64,000 nucleotides of DNA from Deinococcus indicus (GTDB taxonomy: Bacteria; Deinococcota; Deinococci; Deinococcales; Deinococcaceae). A program made the position numbers and the translations under genes. Below the pieces are notes generated by a model. It was not told the DNA's origin. It made no database searches and worked only from the letters and a program-made list of their open reading frames with translations. The DNA is taken from contig NZ_NHMK01000009.1 in assembly GCF_002198095.1 (NCBI RefSeq), positions 1-64,000 of the forward strand. Reading direction: 5' to 3'. Within the stretch, counting starts at the first letter, position 1. The number at the start of each line of letters is the position of its first letter. Of the stretch, positions 33,051 through 42,910 are shown piece after piece.

Positions 33051-33211
33051 TGATACGGATTCCGTTTGTTTCGCCAACAATCCGGAACCGCACCGGATTG
33101 CCGGCTCCACGTCCGGAACCCGTTTCTCTCCCTCTCTGCGGAGCAGCTCTACGAGTCGCATCCGCTCGAACCCGGCGGGCTTTGCAGCCCATTCAATCGG
33201 AGTCCGTATGA
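33051..33211. repeat. Intergenic repeat family A, copy 5 (inverted, with insertion)
   Basis: Begins TGATACGGATTCCG and ends CGGAGTCCGTATGA. It is the reverse of copies 1 and 3, with about 20 extra bases near the middle (CTCTGCGGAGCAG). Its last bases contain the ATG of the sensor kinase. Confidence 0.8.
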
Positions 33212-36168
33212 GTCACGCCCCGGATGAGCCGAGCCTGACCCTGCCGCCGCTGCCGCCGGGCCTGTCGGCCGCGTCGAGCGTCACGCAGTTCGCGCAGCTG
33301 CTGGCCGCCTACGCCTGCCGCGCCACGCACGCGCACGGCACGCGGGTGTGGGTGGTCACGGACGGCCAGCCGCTCCCGGTGGCCGAGGAAGGGCGCGGAC
33401 TGGCCCTGAGTGACGGCACGCTGGTCGCCCGCGCCCTGAGCGGCGGCGTCCTGACTGGCGAGGGCATGCTGGCCGCCCTGCCGTTCGGGTGCGGCGCCCT
33501 GGAATTCGTGGGCGCCGACCCGGCCGCCCTGCGCGCCCTGCTGCACGCGGCGCCGCTGCTGACCCTGGCGGTCGAGGGCGTGCAGGCCAGGGAGGCGCGG
33601 CGCGGCCACGGCCGCATCGCCGAGACCGTCGAGGGCCTGATGCGCCGCCTGGGCGGCAGCCTGGACCTCGCGGAGGTCCTGACCGTCACCGCGCAGAGCG
33701 CCGCGCTGGCCCTGGGGTTCCGGCGGGCGTTCGTGGCGCTGTTCAGCGAACTGCGCGACGGGGGTGCCCGCACGGGCGAGGTCTTCACGCACGGGTTCAC
33801 GCAGCCCTTCACGGGCGGGATCGGCGTCGGACCCGTCACCTTCGAGACGCTGGTGCAGCGGGGCGAGGCGATCCGTTTCGAGCGGGGCCGCGACCACGAC
33901 TCGCCGCTGGCGCGCGGCCTGCAGGAACTGAACCCGGAAACGGCGGTGATCGCGCCGCTCAGCGCCCGTGGACAGGCGCTGGGCCTGCTGTACGTGGACA
34001 CGACCGACCCCGTGCCCGCCACCGACGACGACGCCCGCATCGTGCTGGCGCTGGCCGAGCAGGCGGCCCTGGCCATCGACAACGCCCGCCTGTACGGCAT
34101 CGAGACCCGCAAGCGCGAGGCGGCCGAGGCGCTGCGCGAGGCGGGCGCGGCGCTGGCCGGCAGCCTGCACCTGAGCGACACGCTCCAGCAGGTGCTCGAA
34201 CGCGCCGTGGCGCTGTTCCACGCGGACGCCGCCGCCGTGTACGAGACGCAGCCGGACGGCCGCAGCATCAGCATCCGCTCGGCGGTGGGGCTGCCCAGCG
34301 AGTACATGCTGCGCGTCCGCGCGAAGGTCGGCGTGGGCGTCACGGGCCGCGCGGTCGCGCAGGGCACGCGGGTCGCGGCGCGCGACCTGACTGCCGAGGA
34401 CTACGGCGGCAGCAGCCGCTACGCCCGCCAGCTGCTCGCCAACGGCACGTACCCCTACCGGGGCGTCGTGAGCCTGCCGCTGCGGGTCGGCCCGACCGTG
34501 TTCGGGGCGCTCACGCTGTACTGGACGGCCCCGCTGCCGCTGGACGGCGACGACCTGGCGCTGGCGGGCGTGTTCGCCTCGCAGGCGGGTCTGGCCATCG
34601 AGAACGCCCGCCTGTACGAGGAAGAGCAGCTGCGTGAACGCGAGGCCGGCGCGCTGCTGGCCGTCAGCCGCGTCCTGAGCGAACGCGCCGACGGCAGCGC
34701 CGGCCCGGTCACCAATGCCGGCCCCGTCACCGACGAGGCCCTGCACGGCGCCGTGCGCGAGGCGACCCTGGCCCTGCACGCCGGGCGCGGCCTGCTGGCC
34801 CTGTTCCACGAGGAACAGGGCGCGCCCGGCGCCGCGCGACCCGTGACGCGCTGCGCGACGTACAACCTGCACCCGCCGCACCCGCAGGAACTCGCGGACC
34901 TCGCCGCGCAGCTCGGGCGCGGCCCCCGCCCCCTGACCCGCCGGCACACCCTGCCCGTGGCGGGCAGCGGCCTGATCGTGCCGCTGATCGGCGCGCCGCC
35001 CGAACCGCTGGGCTTCCTGTACTTCGACGATCCCGGCCCCGACGCGCCGGGCGCGCGGACCCTGCAATTCGCGCGCAGCCTCGCCGATCAGGTCGCGCAG
35101 ACCCTGACCCGCGAGCACCTGCTGGCCGCGCTGGAACGCGAGGAAGCCCGCTACCGGCAACTCGCGGAGGGCGCGCACGACCTGATCGTCAGCACCGACG
35201 CGCGCGGCGTGATCGAGTACGCCAACCCGGCCGCCCGCACGCTGCTCGAACCGCTGACCGGCCCGCTGACCGGCGCGGACCTCCTGACGCTGCCCACCCA
35301 CGACACGCGCCCGGCCCTCCAGGCCGCCTGGACGGACGCCCGGACCCGCGCCAGCGGCAGCCGCGCCGAGATCCGCATCGGCCCGTACCACCTGGAAGTC
35401 CGGCTGGGCAGCGTGGACGACGGGCGCGGCATGCTGACCGTCAGCCGCGACCTCTCGGAACTCCAGACCCTCGCCGACGAGATCGCCCGGCGCGGGCAGG
35501 CGCTGGAAGCCGCCACCAGCCGCCAGAGCGAACTGCGCAGCTTCCTGACGCTGTTCACGCAGGCGCAGGAGGAAGAACGCCGCCGCATCAGCCGCGAACT
35601 GCACGACGACACCGCGCAGGTCCTGACCGCCACGACCCGCCGCGTGGCGCGGCTCGCCCGTGACCTGAGCGGCGAGCAGAAGGCCCGCGCCGACGACATC
35701 CTGCTCGACCTGAACGCCGCCATCGACGGCGTGCGCCGCTTCGCGCGCAACCTGCGCCCCAGCGTGCTGGACGACCTGGGCCTGCTCCCCGCCCTGGAAT
35801 GGCTGGCCACGCAGGCCCTGACCGCCACCCGCCTGGAGGTCAGCGGCGCCGAACGCCGCCTGAGTCCCGCCACGGAACTCACGGTGTTCCGGCTGGCGCA
35901 GGAAGCCCTGAACAACGTCGACAAGCACGCCCACGCCCACACGGCCGCCATCCGCGTGGCGTTCGGTGAGCTGCCGCAGGGCGGCGTGCGGGTCGCCATC
36001 ACCGACGACGGCCGGGGCTTTACCACCGAACAGGCGCACGCGCAGGCGCAGGCCGGCCACCTGGGCCTGCTGGGCCTGCGCGAACGTGTGACCCTGGCCG
36101 GCGGCACCCTGGACGTGCAGAGCGCCCCCGGCGAGGGCACCACCCTGACCTTCACCCTGCCCGGCTGA
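33208..36168 (+). CDS. Multi-GAF/PAS sensor histidine kinase
   Basis: 986-residue cytosolic-looking kinase with no clear transmembrane segment. There are successive GAF-type domains (about 135-300, 310-475, 490-635), a PAS domain (about 645-750), then HisKA_3 with phospho-acceptor His799 ([11 protein letters not shown]) and a HATPase_c domain (N-box [12 protein letters not shown], then [16 protein letters not shown]). The HisKA_3 type matches the NarL-family regulator upstream. The start ATG is the last ATG inside repeat copy 5; no Shine-Dalgarno precedes it, and the original start could have been different. GAF domains suggest sensing of small molecules, redox state or light. Confidence 0.9.
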   Translation: MSHAPDEPSLTLPPLPPGLSAASSVTQFAQLLAAYACRATHAHGTRVWVVTDGQPLPVAEEGRGLALSDGTLVARALSGGVLTGEGMLAALPFGCGALEFVGADPAALRALLHAAPLLTLAVEGVQAREARRGHGRIAETVEGLMRRLGGSLDLAEVLTVTAQSAALALGFRRAFVALFSELRDGGARTGEVFTHGFTQPFTGGIGVGPVTFETLVQRGEAIRFERGRDHDSPLARGLQELNPETAVIAPLSARGQALGLLYVDTTDPVPATDDDARIVLALAEQAALAIDNARLYGIETRKREAAEALREAGAALAGSLHLSDTLQQVLERAVALFHADAAAVYETQPDGRSISIRSAVGLPSEYMLRVRAKVGVGVTGRAVAQGTRVAARDLTAEDYGGSSRYARQLLANGTYPYRGVVSLPLRVGPTVFGALTLYWTAPLPLDGDDLALAGVFASQAGLAIENARLYEEEQLREREAGALLAVSRVLSERADGSAGPVTNAGPVTDEALHGAVREATLALHAGRGLLALFHEEQGAPGAARPVTRCATYNLHPPHPQELADLAAQLGRGPRPLTRRHTLPVAGSGLIVPLIGAPPEPLGFLYFDDPGPDAPGARTLQFARSLADQVAQTLTREHLLAALEREEARYRQLAEGAHDLIVSTDARGVIEYANPAARTLLEPLTGPLTGADLLTLPTHDTRPALQAAWTDARTRASGSRAEIRIGPYHLEVRLGSVDDGRGMLTVSRDLSELQTLADEIARRGQALEAATSRQSELRSFLTLFTQAQEEERRRISRELHDDTAQVLTATTRRVARLARDLSGEQKARADDILLDLNAAIDGVRRFARNLRPSVLDDLGLLPALEWLATQALTATRLEVSGAERRLSPATELTVFRLAQEALNNVDKHAHAHTAAIRVAFGELPQGGVRVAITDDGRGFTTEQAHAQAQAGHLGLLGLRERVTLAGGTLDVQSAPGEGTTLTFTLPG

Positions 36169-36184
36169 GGGAGCAGCTAGCAGC

Positions 36185-36736
36185 TCAGCGGCGCAGCAGT
36201 TCCTCGATGGCGTCCGCGAGGTGCTCGGGGCTCAGGTAGTCGTCGCCGCGCGCCACGCGCAGTTCATAGGCGCGGCGCAGCACGTCCGCGTCGCGCAGGC
36301 CCTCGGGCGTCTGGAACTTGTAGCAGGCCAGTTCGACCTTCATGCCGTTCGGATCGCGGAAGTACAGCGAATCCATGAACCCCCGGTCGCGTTCCAGCAC
36401 CTCGATGCCGCGTGCCCGCAGCCGCGCGGGGGCCAGCTGGAAGGTCGCGCGGGACACCGTGAACGCGAGGTGCTCGACGGTCCCCGGTTCGCGCGGCGCG
36501 TCCCGCCCGGCGTCCACGCGGCCCTCGTCGGTGAACACGGTCAGCAGGCGGCCGTCGCCGGGATCGAAGTACAGGTGGTTCTCGGCCGGGTTGCCCAGGT
36601 TGGGCTGCTCGAACACGAACGGCATGCCCAGCACGCCCTCCCAGAAGTCCAGGGCACTCTGGCGGGTGGAACCGACGATGGTGACGTGATGCAGGCCCTG
36701 CACCTGCACCCGGCGGCTGAGGACGTCGCGGGTCAT
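36185..36736 (-). CDS. VOC-superfamily (glyoxalase/dioxygenase-like) protein
   Basis: 183-residue protein with paired beta-alpha-beta modules (GLHHVTIVGSTRQSALDFWEGVLGM ... VEHLAFTVSR, FRDPNGMKVELACYKF). Candidate metal ligands are His in LHHVTI, His in VEHLAF and Glu in KVELAC. This places it near ring-cleaving dioxygenase or glyoxalase relatives; the substrate is unknown. The start ATG at 36736 is chosen because TACCCT lies 5 bases upstream and homology begins soon after. It is convergent with the sensor kinase. Confidence 0.85.
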   Translation of the reverse strand: MTRDVLSRRVQVQGLHHVTIVGSTRQSALDFWEGVLGMPFVFEQPNLGNPAENHLYFDPGDGRLLTVFTDEGRVDAGRDAPREPGTVEHLAFTVSRATFQLAPARLRARGIEVLERDRGFMDSLYFRDPNGMKVELACYKFQTPEGLRDADVLRRAYELRVARGDDYLSPEHLADAIEELLRR

Positions 36737-36752
36737 GCCCCAGGGTACGCGC

Positions 36753-36809
36753 TCATACGGACTGCCGTTTGACTCCCACTCTGCGTGGCGGATCTCCGAG
36801 GCCGTATCA
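36753..36809. repeat. Intergenic repeat family A, short derivative (copy 6)
   Basis: 57 bp bounded by TCATACGGACTGCCG and GGCCGTATCA; only the ends resemble the full element. TGA of the adjacent minus-strand gene is the outermost three bases. Confidence 0.6.
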
Positions 36810-37820
36810 GCCGTAGCGGCGCAGGAACTCCTCACGGGGCAGCCACGCCATCTTCGGGGTGCCCTCGCTGGGGGTGCGGGTGGTGCCGTACGCGGCGCGC
36901 AGCAGCCGGAACCCCAGCCCGTACCAGCGGGCCTGGGCGGGTGGCAGGTCCAGCAGCGTGAACCCCGCCTGTTCCAGCGGCCCGTGGAACAGCGTGACGG
37001 CGAACACCGCCTGCGCGGAGGCCAGTTCCGGGCGTTCGCGCAGCGCCGCCCCCACGTCCTTCAGGCTCCGCTGGTACGCCCGGTACGCGCCGAGCAGACT
37101 GCGGGACGCCAGCCCCACCACCCGCTGCGAGTGCAGGTGCAGTTCGGCGGTGGGCGTGCCGGGCGGCAGCGGCAGCGGGGCGGGCGCGTGACCCAGCGGC
37201 GCGACCCGCATCACGCCGTCGGCCCGCTGCGCGAGGTCGATCACGCCCTGCGAGCGGGCGTAGCGGTCCTCGACGACCCGCACGTACAGGTCGGTCAGCA
37301 GGTCGCGGGGCGTGCCGGCCCGCGCGCCCGGCAGGTCCCGCAGCGGCACCGGCCGGTACCCCAGCGCCCGCCACGCCGTCAGCGTGCCCTCCAGCTCGCC
37401 GGGCGTGACGGCCCGCAGCGCTCCGGGTTCCGGCGGTCCGGCGGGGCGGGGCAGGGGCCGCAGCCCACCGGCCAGCAGGCGCCGCAGGGCCGGCAGGCTG
37501 TCCGGCGCCGCCCAGTCCGTGACGGGCTGACCGGCCGTGGCTTCCAGCAGCGTCAGGCCGGCCGGGTCGCCCTGACCGGCCAGTTCATGACATGCCCGCG
37601 CGGCGGCCCGCACGCCCTCCGGGTCCAGGCGGGCCAGGGCCGGGGCGACCAGCAGCGTGGCGGGCGTGCCGGACAGGGCCGTCAGCGCCGCGCGCAGCTG
37701 CGCGGGCGTTCCGACCGGGACCAGCAGCGCCACCTGCGGCGCGCCGGGCTGCCCGCCGTGCCACGCGCCGCCCACCCCGGCCCGTAGCGCCGCCCGCATC
37801 ATGAAGGTTCGTGCGTTCAC
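36807..37820 (-). CDS. YkoP-like protein linked to polysaccharide deacetylase
   Basis: 337-residue protein. The C-terminal 160 residues (DGVMRVAPLGHAPAPLPLPPG...SLLGAYRAYQRSLKDVGAAL...GLGFRLLRAAYG) resemble YkoP, a domain often fused to or next to polysaccharide deacetylases. The N-terminal half looks like a divergent NodB-type barrel without the metal-binding motifs, so enzymatic activity is doubtful. The start is GTG at 37820, with TACAGT (37827-37832) 6 bases upstream (leaderless). It sits at the edge of an envelope-glycosylation block. Its stop codon lies in a repeat end. The role is inferred from context. Confidence 0.6.
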   Translation of the reverse strand: MNARTFMMRAALRAGVGGAWHGGQPGAPQVALLVPVGTPAQLRAALTALSGTPATLLVAPALARLDPEGVRAAARACHELAGQGDPAGLTLLEATAGQPVTDWAAPDSLPALRRLLAGGLRPLPRPAGPPEPGALRAVTPGELEGTLTAWRALGYRPVPLRDLPGARAGTPRDLLTDLYVRVVEDRYARSQGVIDLAQRADGVMRVAPLGHAPAPLPLPPGTPTAELHLHSQRVVGLASRSLLGAYRAYQRSLKDVGAALRERPELASAQAVFAVTLFHGPLEQAGFTLLDLPPAQARWYGLGFRLLRAAYGTTRTPSEGTPKMAWLPREEFLRRYG

Positions 37821-38009
37821 TCCCGGACTGTAGCGCCCCGTGCCCACACGCGTCCGCGCGCTGCCCGTTCCCCTCACGCGGCAGGGGGGGAGGGGAAGAC
37901 CTGACGACACTCTCATCTCCGGCGTCGTATGCTCGGCAGTGACGATGCTTCAGGATTCCTTAAACTTTCACGGGTTCCGGACAGCGGAACGCCGCCGCGG
38001 TAGGACCGC

Positions 38010-39191
38010 ATGAAACCGCTCCGCATCGGGCTGTTCACCGATACGTTCCTGCCGGACCAGAACGGCATCGTGACCAGCGTGGCGCTGCTCAGCGACGAGC
38101 TGCGCGCCCAGGGACACCACGTCGACGTGGTCGCCCCGGACTTCCCGGAACACGTGGACACCCGCACCGACGTCGTGCGCGTCGACAGCCTGCGTTACAT
38201 GTTCCTGCCCACCTACCGCCTCGCGTGGCCCACCCGGAAGGACTTCCACCAGAAGTACGACGTGGTCCACACCCACACGCCCCTGACGCTGGGGCTGGCC
38301 GGGGCGCGGCTGGCGCGCAAGTGGGACGTGCCGCACGTCGCCACGTACCACACGCACATCGAGGCGTACACGCACTACGTGCCGGGCATGACCGCCCTGC
38401 AACGCCACACTGGCGTCGTGACGCGCGCCATGAGCCTGCTGTACGGCCGCGCGGACGCCGTCATCACGCCCACCGCCGGCATGATGGACGTGCTGCGCGC
38501 CATGCGCGTGCGCAACCCGGTCGTGATTCCCACCAGCATCGACCCGCGCGCCCTGGAGGCCGCCCCGCCCGTCCCCAGCCCCTGGCCCGCCGGGAAACGC
38601 CGGCTGCTCAGCGTGGGCCGCCTCGCCCGCGAGAAACGCTTCGACCACGTGCTCGACACCCTGACCGGCCTGCCCGACGCGCACCTCGTGATCCTGGGCG
38701 AGGGACCGGAACGCCAGCACCTCGAGGCGCACGCCGCCCGCATCGGCGTGGCCGACCGCGTGACGTTCCTGGGCGTGCGTCCCTGGACCGAGATCGGCGC
38801 GTACTACCGCCTCGCGGAACTGTTCCTGTTCGCCAGCGACACCGAGACGCAGGGACTGGTGCTGCAGGAGGCGCAGCTGATGGGCGTTCCGGTCGTCGCC
38901 GTCGGCGCGCGCGGCACCCTCAGCGGCGTCGCGCACGAACGCAGCGGGTACCTCGTGACCCCCGCCGACGTGAACGCCCTGACCCGCCACGCCCGCGACA
39001 TCCTGGACGACCCGCAGCTGTGGTCGCGGCTGTCGGCCGGCGCGCGCGCCTTCGGGGCCTCCACCACCCCGGCCGGCGTGGCCGCCCAGGTGCTCGACGT
39101 CTACGCCGCCGTGCTGGGCATGCCGCGCGAGGTCACCTTTCCGGGGGAGTCGGGGACTCAGCCTCGAAATACCCTCGCGTATGACCAGTGA
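38010..39191 (+). CDS. GT4-family glycosyltransferase
   Basis: 393-residue GT-B-fold glycosyltransferase. The N-terminal [14 protein letters not shown] motif and a long central loop ([14 protein letters not shown]) are typical of diacylglycerol glucosyltransferases. The nucleotide-sugar region is [16 protein letters not shown]...[28 protein letters not shown], and the acceptor/donor EX7E motif is [10 protein letters not shown]. It probably adds hexose to a membrane lipid or surface glycan on the cytoplasmic face. It has only a weak ribosome site. Its 3' end overlaps the convergent GT2 gene by 59 bases. Confidence 0.9.
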   Translation: MKPLRIGLFTDTFLPDQNGIVTSVALLSDELRAQGHHVDVVAPDFPEHVDTRTDVVRVDSLRYMFLPTYRLAWPTRKDFHQKYDVVHTHTPLTLGLAGARLARKWDVPHVATYHTHIEAYTHYVPGMTALQRHTGVVTRAMSLLYGRADAVITPTAGMMDVLRAMRVRNPVVIPTSIDPRALEAAPPVPSPWPAGKRRLLSVGRLAREKRFDHVLDTLTGLPDAHLVILGEGPERQHLEAHAARIGVADRVTFLGVRPWTEIGAYYRLAELFLFASDTETQGLVLQEAQLMGVPVVAVGARGTLSGVAHERSGYLVTPADVNALTRHARDILDDPQLWSRLSAGARAFGASTTPAGVAAQVLDVYAAVLGMPREVTFPGESGTQPRNTLAYDQ

Positions 39192-39825
39192 TGTTGCGCA
39201 GGTGCTGCCACAGGAACGGCGCCACGCCCCGGTCCAGCCGGCGCGCACTGGTCTCCACCAGCGCGCCCGGCACGTACGCCACCGGCCCCAGCCGCGCGAG
39301 CGCCTGCCCCAGGATCACGTCCTCATAGGCTTCCACGTCCGCGTACCCGCCGGCCAGCAGCGCCGCCACGCGCGAGAAGGCCATGTTCGCGCCCGCCAGG
39401 TTCGGTTTCCCCACGAGCCGGCAGGCGTGCAGGAACGCGCTGTACCCCGCGCCGGACAGCTTCGACCAGTGCGGCGCGACCCCGCAGAACCGCATGGGGC
39501 CGTACAGCGCGGTGCGGCCCGGCGTGGCCCCGGACAGCGCCTCGAGCCACTGCGGGCTGGGCAGCGAATCCGCGTCGGTCGTGGCGACCCACTCGCTGCG
39601 CGCCGCTTCCAGGCCCATCTGACGGGTGCGGGCCACGCCCGGCTGCTCGCAGCGCAGCACCGTGGCGCCCCAGGCCCGCGCGGCCGCCACCGTTCCGTCC
39701 CGGCTGCCGTTGTCCACGACGATCACCTCGTCGGGCGCCTTGCGCTGCGCCTCCAGGGCACGCAGGGTCAGCGGAAGGTAGACCTCCTCGTTACGGGCGG
39801 GAATGACAACGGTAAAGCCGGGCAC
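39133..39825 (-). CDS. GT2-family glycosyltransferase
   Basis: 230-residue GT-A-fold transferase. [21 protein letters not shown] opens the protein, followed by [13 protein letters not shown], a TDADS metal-binding motif near residue 90, and YEDVILG with the acidic catalytic base region. No transmembrane anchor is obvious. GTG at 39825 is preferred over GTG at 39831 because TAGCCT (39832-39837) ends 6 bases before it, fitting leaderless transcription. It is convergent with the GT4 gene and divergent from the MFS gene. Confidence 0.88.
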   Translation of the reverse strand: MPGFTVVIPARNEEVYLPLTLRALEAQRKAPDEVIVVDNGSRDGTVAAARAWGATVLRCEQPGVARTRQMGLEAARSEWVATTDADSLPSPQWLEALSGATPGRTALYGPMRFCGVAPHWSKLSGAGYSAFLHACRLVGKPNLAGANMAFSRVAALLAGGYADVEAYEDVILGQALARLGPVAYVPGALVETSARRLDRGVAPFLWQHLRNITGHTRGYFEAESPTPPER

Positions 39826-39899
39826 CGGCACAGGCTATCAGGCCGCGCCGCCGATTGCCGGGCCTCGCGGCGGCCCGCAGGCCTCAGAATGGAACGGTT

Positions 39900-41141
39900 G
39901 TGAGCGTCCGATCCCGCCTCCCCCTGCGTCCCGGCACCCTGCGCGCCGTGATCGCCGCGACCTTCTCGCTCGCCTGCGCCGAACTGATCCGCTCGGGCCT
40001 GTACCTGTCCTACCTGGGCCAGAGCGCCCAGGCGCAGGACGCGCTGGGCATCGCGCCGTCCGTGGTCGGGCTGGCCTGGGCGCTGCACGTCGGCGCGGAC
40101 ACCGTCATGCGCGGCCCGGCCGGCCTGATGATCGCCCGCTACGGCCTGCGCCCGGTCATGATCGCCGGCGCCCTGCTCAGCCTGATCGCCATGGCGCTGC
40201 TGCTGGTCGCGCAGGCCGGCTGGGTCCTGCTACTCGCCGCCGCGCTGCACGGCGTGGGCTTCAGCGCCGCGTGGCCCGGCGCCATGAACCTGACCGCCGA
40301 CTCCACCGCGGAGGGCGCGCAGGGCCGCGCGCTGACGGCCGTGTCCATGGCCGTCCTGCCGTTCATCGGGCTGGGGTACTTCCTGTTCGGGTTCCTGCGG
40401 GACTTCCCGGTGACCGGCGTGTTCCTGCTGTGCCTGGGCATGGTGGGCGTCTCGCTGGTCAGCGCGTTCCTGCTGCCCGCCCACGCCGTCCGCGGTCCCG
40501 ACCGCACCCCGCCCGCGCCCGGCGAGCGGCGCGACGTGCTGCGCCGCCTGCAACCCCTGATTCCGGCCGCGATCATGCAGACCGTCACGCTGTCGCTGTT
40601 CGGGCAGGTGCTGTTCAAACTGACGGACGTGCTGGAACTCCCGTACTGGACCATGATCGCCGTGCTGGTCACGGGCGCCCTCGTCGCGTTCGGCAGCCTG
40701 CCGTTCGTGGGCCGCGTTGCCGACCGGGGCCGCGCCCTGCTGACCCTGACCGGCGGGTTCGCCCTGATCGGCGTCGGCATGGCCGGCATCGCCACCCTGC
40801 CGCCCACCTGGGCGCTGTTCCCGCTGGCGGCGCTGGTCGGCCTGGGCTTCGCGGGCGTGCAGCCCGGCTGGGGCGCCCTGGTCACCCGCACCCTCCCCGA
40901 AGCCCAGCGGCCCGCCGCGTGGGGTTTCCTGATGACCCTGGAGAACATCGGCACCGCCGTCGGGCCGCTGCTGGGCACCCTGGCCTTCGCGCAGTTCGGG
41001 GCGCGCGGCCCGTTCGGGCTCGGGGCGACCCTGGCCCTGCTGGCCGCCGCGTTCTACCTGCTGTTCCGCCGCGCCTTCCCCGCCAGCGCCGCGCCTGCCC
41101 CCGCGGCGCCCTCTGGGGCGGCCTCCGGGGGACCGTCCTGA
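39900..41141 (+). CDS. MFS transporter
   Basis: 413-residue major facilitator with about 12 transmembrane helices. The loop 2-3 motif is [13 protein letters not shown], followed by a second-half repeat with [12 protein letters not shown]. It could be a drug, sugar or metabolite exporter or importer; the position between glycosyltransferases and a deacetylase suggests an envelope-related role, but this is only context. The start is GTG at 39900, since the sequence begins to look coding there. The stop overlaps the next gene's probable CTG start (CTGA). Confidence 0.85.
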   Translation: MSVRSRLPLRPGTLRAVIAATFSLACAELIRSGLYLSYLGQSAQAQDALGIAPSVVGLAWALHVGADTVMRGPAGLMIARYGLRPVMIAGALLSLIAMALLLVAQAGWVLLLAAALHGVGFSAAWPGAMNLTADSTAEGAQGRALTAVSMAVLPFIGLGYFLFGFLRDFPVTGVFLLCLGMVGVSLVSAFLLPAHAVRGPDRTPPAPGERRDVLRRLQPLIPAAIMQTVTLSLFGQVLFKLTDVLELPYWTMIAVLVTGALVAFGSLPFVGRVADRGRALLTLTGGFALIGVGMAGIATLPPTWALFPLAALVGLGFAGVQPGWGALVTRTLPEAQRPAAWGFLMTLENIGTAVGPLLGTLAFAQFGARGPFGLGATLALLAAAFYLLFRRAFPASAAPAPAAPSGAASGGPS

Positions 41142-41857
41142 ACCGCGCACCCACCCGGACGGCGCTGCGGCTGGCCGCGCTGCCCGCCGCGCTGCTGCTG
41201 GGCGACCTGATCTTCCGCGCGGCCGGACTGGGAGCCCTGGGCGCCGGTTCCCGCCGCGACCCCCGCGTCGCCCTGACCTTCGACGACGGCCCGGGCCCCC
41301 GCACGCCGGACCTGCTGGCCGTCCTGGCCGCCCACGGCGCGCCCGCCACGTTCTTCGTGACCGAACCCGCCTGCCGCGCCCACCCCGGCGGACTGCGCGA
41401 CCTGCACGCCGCCGGGCACCAGATCGAGGCGCACGGCCGCTGGCACCGCCACGCCCTGCGCCTCACCCCCTGGCAGGAATGGGCGCAGATCGCGTGGCAC
41501 CCCCACCCCGACCGGTGCGGCCCGCACCTGTACCGCCCCCCCTACGGCGGCCACAGCCTCCTGACCCGCCCCATCGCGCACCTGACCGGCCGCCAGATCG
41601 CCCTGTGGGACGTGGAAAGCCGCGACTGGACGGCCCAGCCCGCCGCCGCACTGGCCGCCCACACCCTGGCGCACATCCGCCCCGGCAGCGTCATCCTGCT
41701 GCACGACGGCCCGCAGGTCACGCCCGAACTGCTCGGCGCGCTGCTGACCGGCCTGCGCGAACGCGGCCTGACACCCGTCACCCTGAACGACCTGCGCCCC
41801 CACCGCATCGGCCTGCGCGAGGGCTGGGCGCGCCTGCGCGGCAGCTACGGGAGGTAG
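41138..41857 (+). CDS. Polysaccharide deacetylase (NodB-type)
   Basis: 239-residue metal-dependent deacetylase. Motif 1 is [14 protein letters not shown] with the catalytic Asp, motif 2 is EAHGRWHRH carrying metal-ligand histidines, motif 3 is RPPYGG, and a late motif is ILLHDG. There is a single N-terminal membrane anchor (about residues 8-25). It probably de-N-acetylates peptidoglycan or another surface glycan. No ATG, GTG or TTG fits upstream; CTG at 41138 overlaps the MFS stop as CTGA and is the likely start. An in-frame open stretch continues far upstream but is antisense-like shadow of the MFS gene. Confidence 0.85.
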   Translation: MNRAPTRTALRLAALPAALLLGDLIFRAAGLGALGAGSRRDPRVALTFDDGPGPRTPDLLAVLAAHGAPATFFVTEPACRAHPGGLRDLHAAGHQIEAHGRWHRHALRLTPWQEWAQIAWHPHPDRCGPHLYRPPYGGHSLLTRPIAHLTGRQIALWDVESRDWTAQPAAALAAHTLAHIRPGSVILLHDGPQVTPELLGALLTGLRERGLTPVTLNDLRPHRIGLREGWARLRGSYGR

Positions 41858-41878
41858 GCAGCAGAGTGTAGGGACACG

Positions 41879-41905
41879 AAAAAGCCCTCTCCCGTGGGGA
41901 GAGGG
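41879..41905 (-). terminator. Terminator of ebfC-recR
   Basis: On the minus strand CCCTCTCCC-CAC-GGGAGAGGG is followed by CTTTTT, 17 bases after the recR stop; a classical intrinsic terminator. Confidence 0.9.
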
Positions 41906-41921
41906 TTGGGTGAGGGGTCTT

Positions 41922-42530
41922 TCAGCTGACCGGGGGTTTGGTGACGCGCGTCCGGCCGGCCAGGGCGCGGCCGAGGGTGACCTCGTCGGCGTATTCGAGT
42001 GCGCCGCCCACCGGCAGGCCGTAGGCGATGCGGCTCACGACGGCGCCCAGCGGTTCGAGCAGCCGCTGGAGGTACAGCGCGGTCGCGTCGCCCTCGACGG
42101 TCGTGCCGGTCGCCAGGATGACCTCCTGACCCTCCTGCACGCGCGGCAGCAGCGGCCGGATGTGCAGTTTGTCCGGTCCGACGCCGTTCATGGGACTCAG
42201 GACCCCGTGCAGCACGTGGTACAGGCCGCGGTACTCGCCGCTGCGTTCGATGGCGATCACGTCACCGGGTTCCTCGACCACGCAGATCAGGTTCTGGTCG
42301 CGGGTCGGGTCGCTGCACACGTCGCAGCGGTCGGCGTCCGTGATGTTGAAACACACGGGGCAGGTGTGCAGGTCCCGCTTGGCTTCCAGCAGCGCCCTTG
42401 AGAGCCGCTCGATGTCCTCGCGCGGCTGCTCGAACAGGTGGAACGCGAGCCGCTGCGCGCTTTTCGGGCCGATGCCCGGCAGGCGCGACAGTTCGCGGAT
42501 CAGCGCCACCAGCGATGGAGGGTACTTCAA
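41922..42530 (-). CDS. recR: Recombination mediator RecR
   Basis: 202-residue RecFOR-pathway protein that loads RecA at gaps with RecO. It has the N-terminal helix-hairpin-helix (SRLPGIGPKSAQRLAFHL), a zinc finger (CPVC...CDVC around residues 57-72), a Toprim domain (ICVVEEPGDVIAIE) and Walker-like ILATGTTVEGDATALYL. RecFOR is the main double-strand-break route in Deinococcus, which lacks RecBC. The GAGG upstream of the ATG overlaps the end of ebfC, 7 bases away. Ends at an excellent terminator. Confidence 0.97.
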   Translation of the reverse strand: MKYPPSLVALIRELSRLPGIGPKSAQRLAFHLFEQPREDIERLSRALLEAKRDLHTCPVCFNITDADRCDVCSDPTRDQNLICVVEEPGDVIAIERSGEYRGLYHVLHGVLSPMNGVGPDKLHIRPLLPRVQEGQEVILATGTTVEGDATALYLQRLLEPLGAVVSRIAYGLPVGGALEYADEVTLGRALAGRTRVTKPPVS

Positions 42531-42537
42531 GCGCGCC

Positions 42538-42828
42538 TCAGAATCCGGGGATGCCCAGGCCGCGCGTGGCGTCCTGTTGCAGGGCGTCGGCCTTGGCGCC
42601 CGCGTCCTGCACGGCCACTAGGATCAGGTCTTCGAGGGCTTCCACGTCGTCCGGGTCCACGGCCTCGGGTTTGATCTTCAGGGCCGTGACCTTCCCGTGG
42701 CCGTTCATGGTGACGGTGACCAGTCCGCTGGCGCTGCCTTCCACGCTCTTGGCGGCCAGGTCGTCCTGGATCTTCGCGGCGGCGGCCTGCGCCTGCTGCA
42801 TCTGCTTCATCAGTTTCTTCATGTCCAT
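42538..42828 (-). CDS. ebfC: Nucleoid-associated protein YbaB/EbfC
   Basis: 96-residue dimeric DNA-binding protein: MDMKKLMKQMQQAQAAAAKIQDDL, then the beta-sheet GLVTVTMNGHGKVTALKI and the C-terminal DLILVAVQDA helix. The ybaB-recR gene order is very widely conserved. It is leaderless from TAGACT (42836-42841), which ends 7 bases before the ATG. Confidence 0.96.
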   Translation of the reverse strand: MDMKKLMKQMQQAQAAAAKIQDDLAAKSVEGSASGLVTVTMNGHGKVTALKIKPEAVDPDDVEALEDLILVAVQDAGAKADALQQDATRGLGIPGF

Positions 42829-42910
42829 GCCACGCAGTCTAGCGGGCGGCCGGGGGGCAGAAGGTGGCGCGCGGCGCGGATGGGGGCCGGGTGCCCGTCA
42901 CGGCGCGTTC

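Noticed and set aside
33051..33211. Interpretation of the repeats as IS-element remnants
   Set aside because: No transposase coding sequence, no target duplications seen and the size is only about 140 bp; they are listed as intergenic repeats instead.
33193..36060. A 955-codon frame antisense to the sensor kinase
   Set aside because: Shadow of a well-supported gene with GAF, PAS, HisKA_3 and HATPase motifs on the other strand.
39803..41857. A single 684-codon frame suggesting a fusion with the deacetylase
   Set aside because: Its first 445 codons are an out-of-frame shadow of the MFS gene; only the last 239 codons carry deacetylase motifs.
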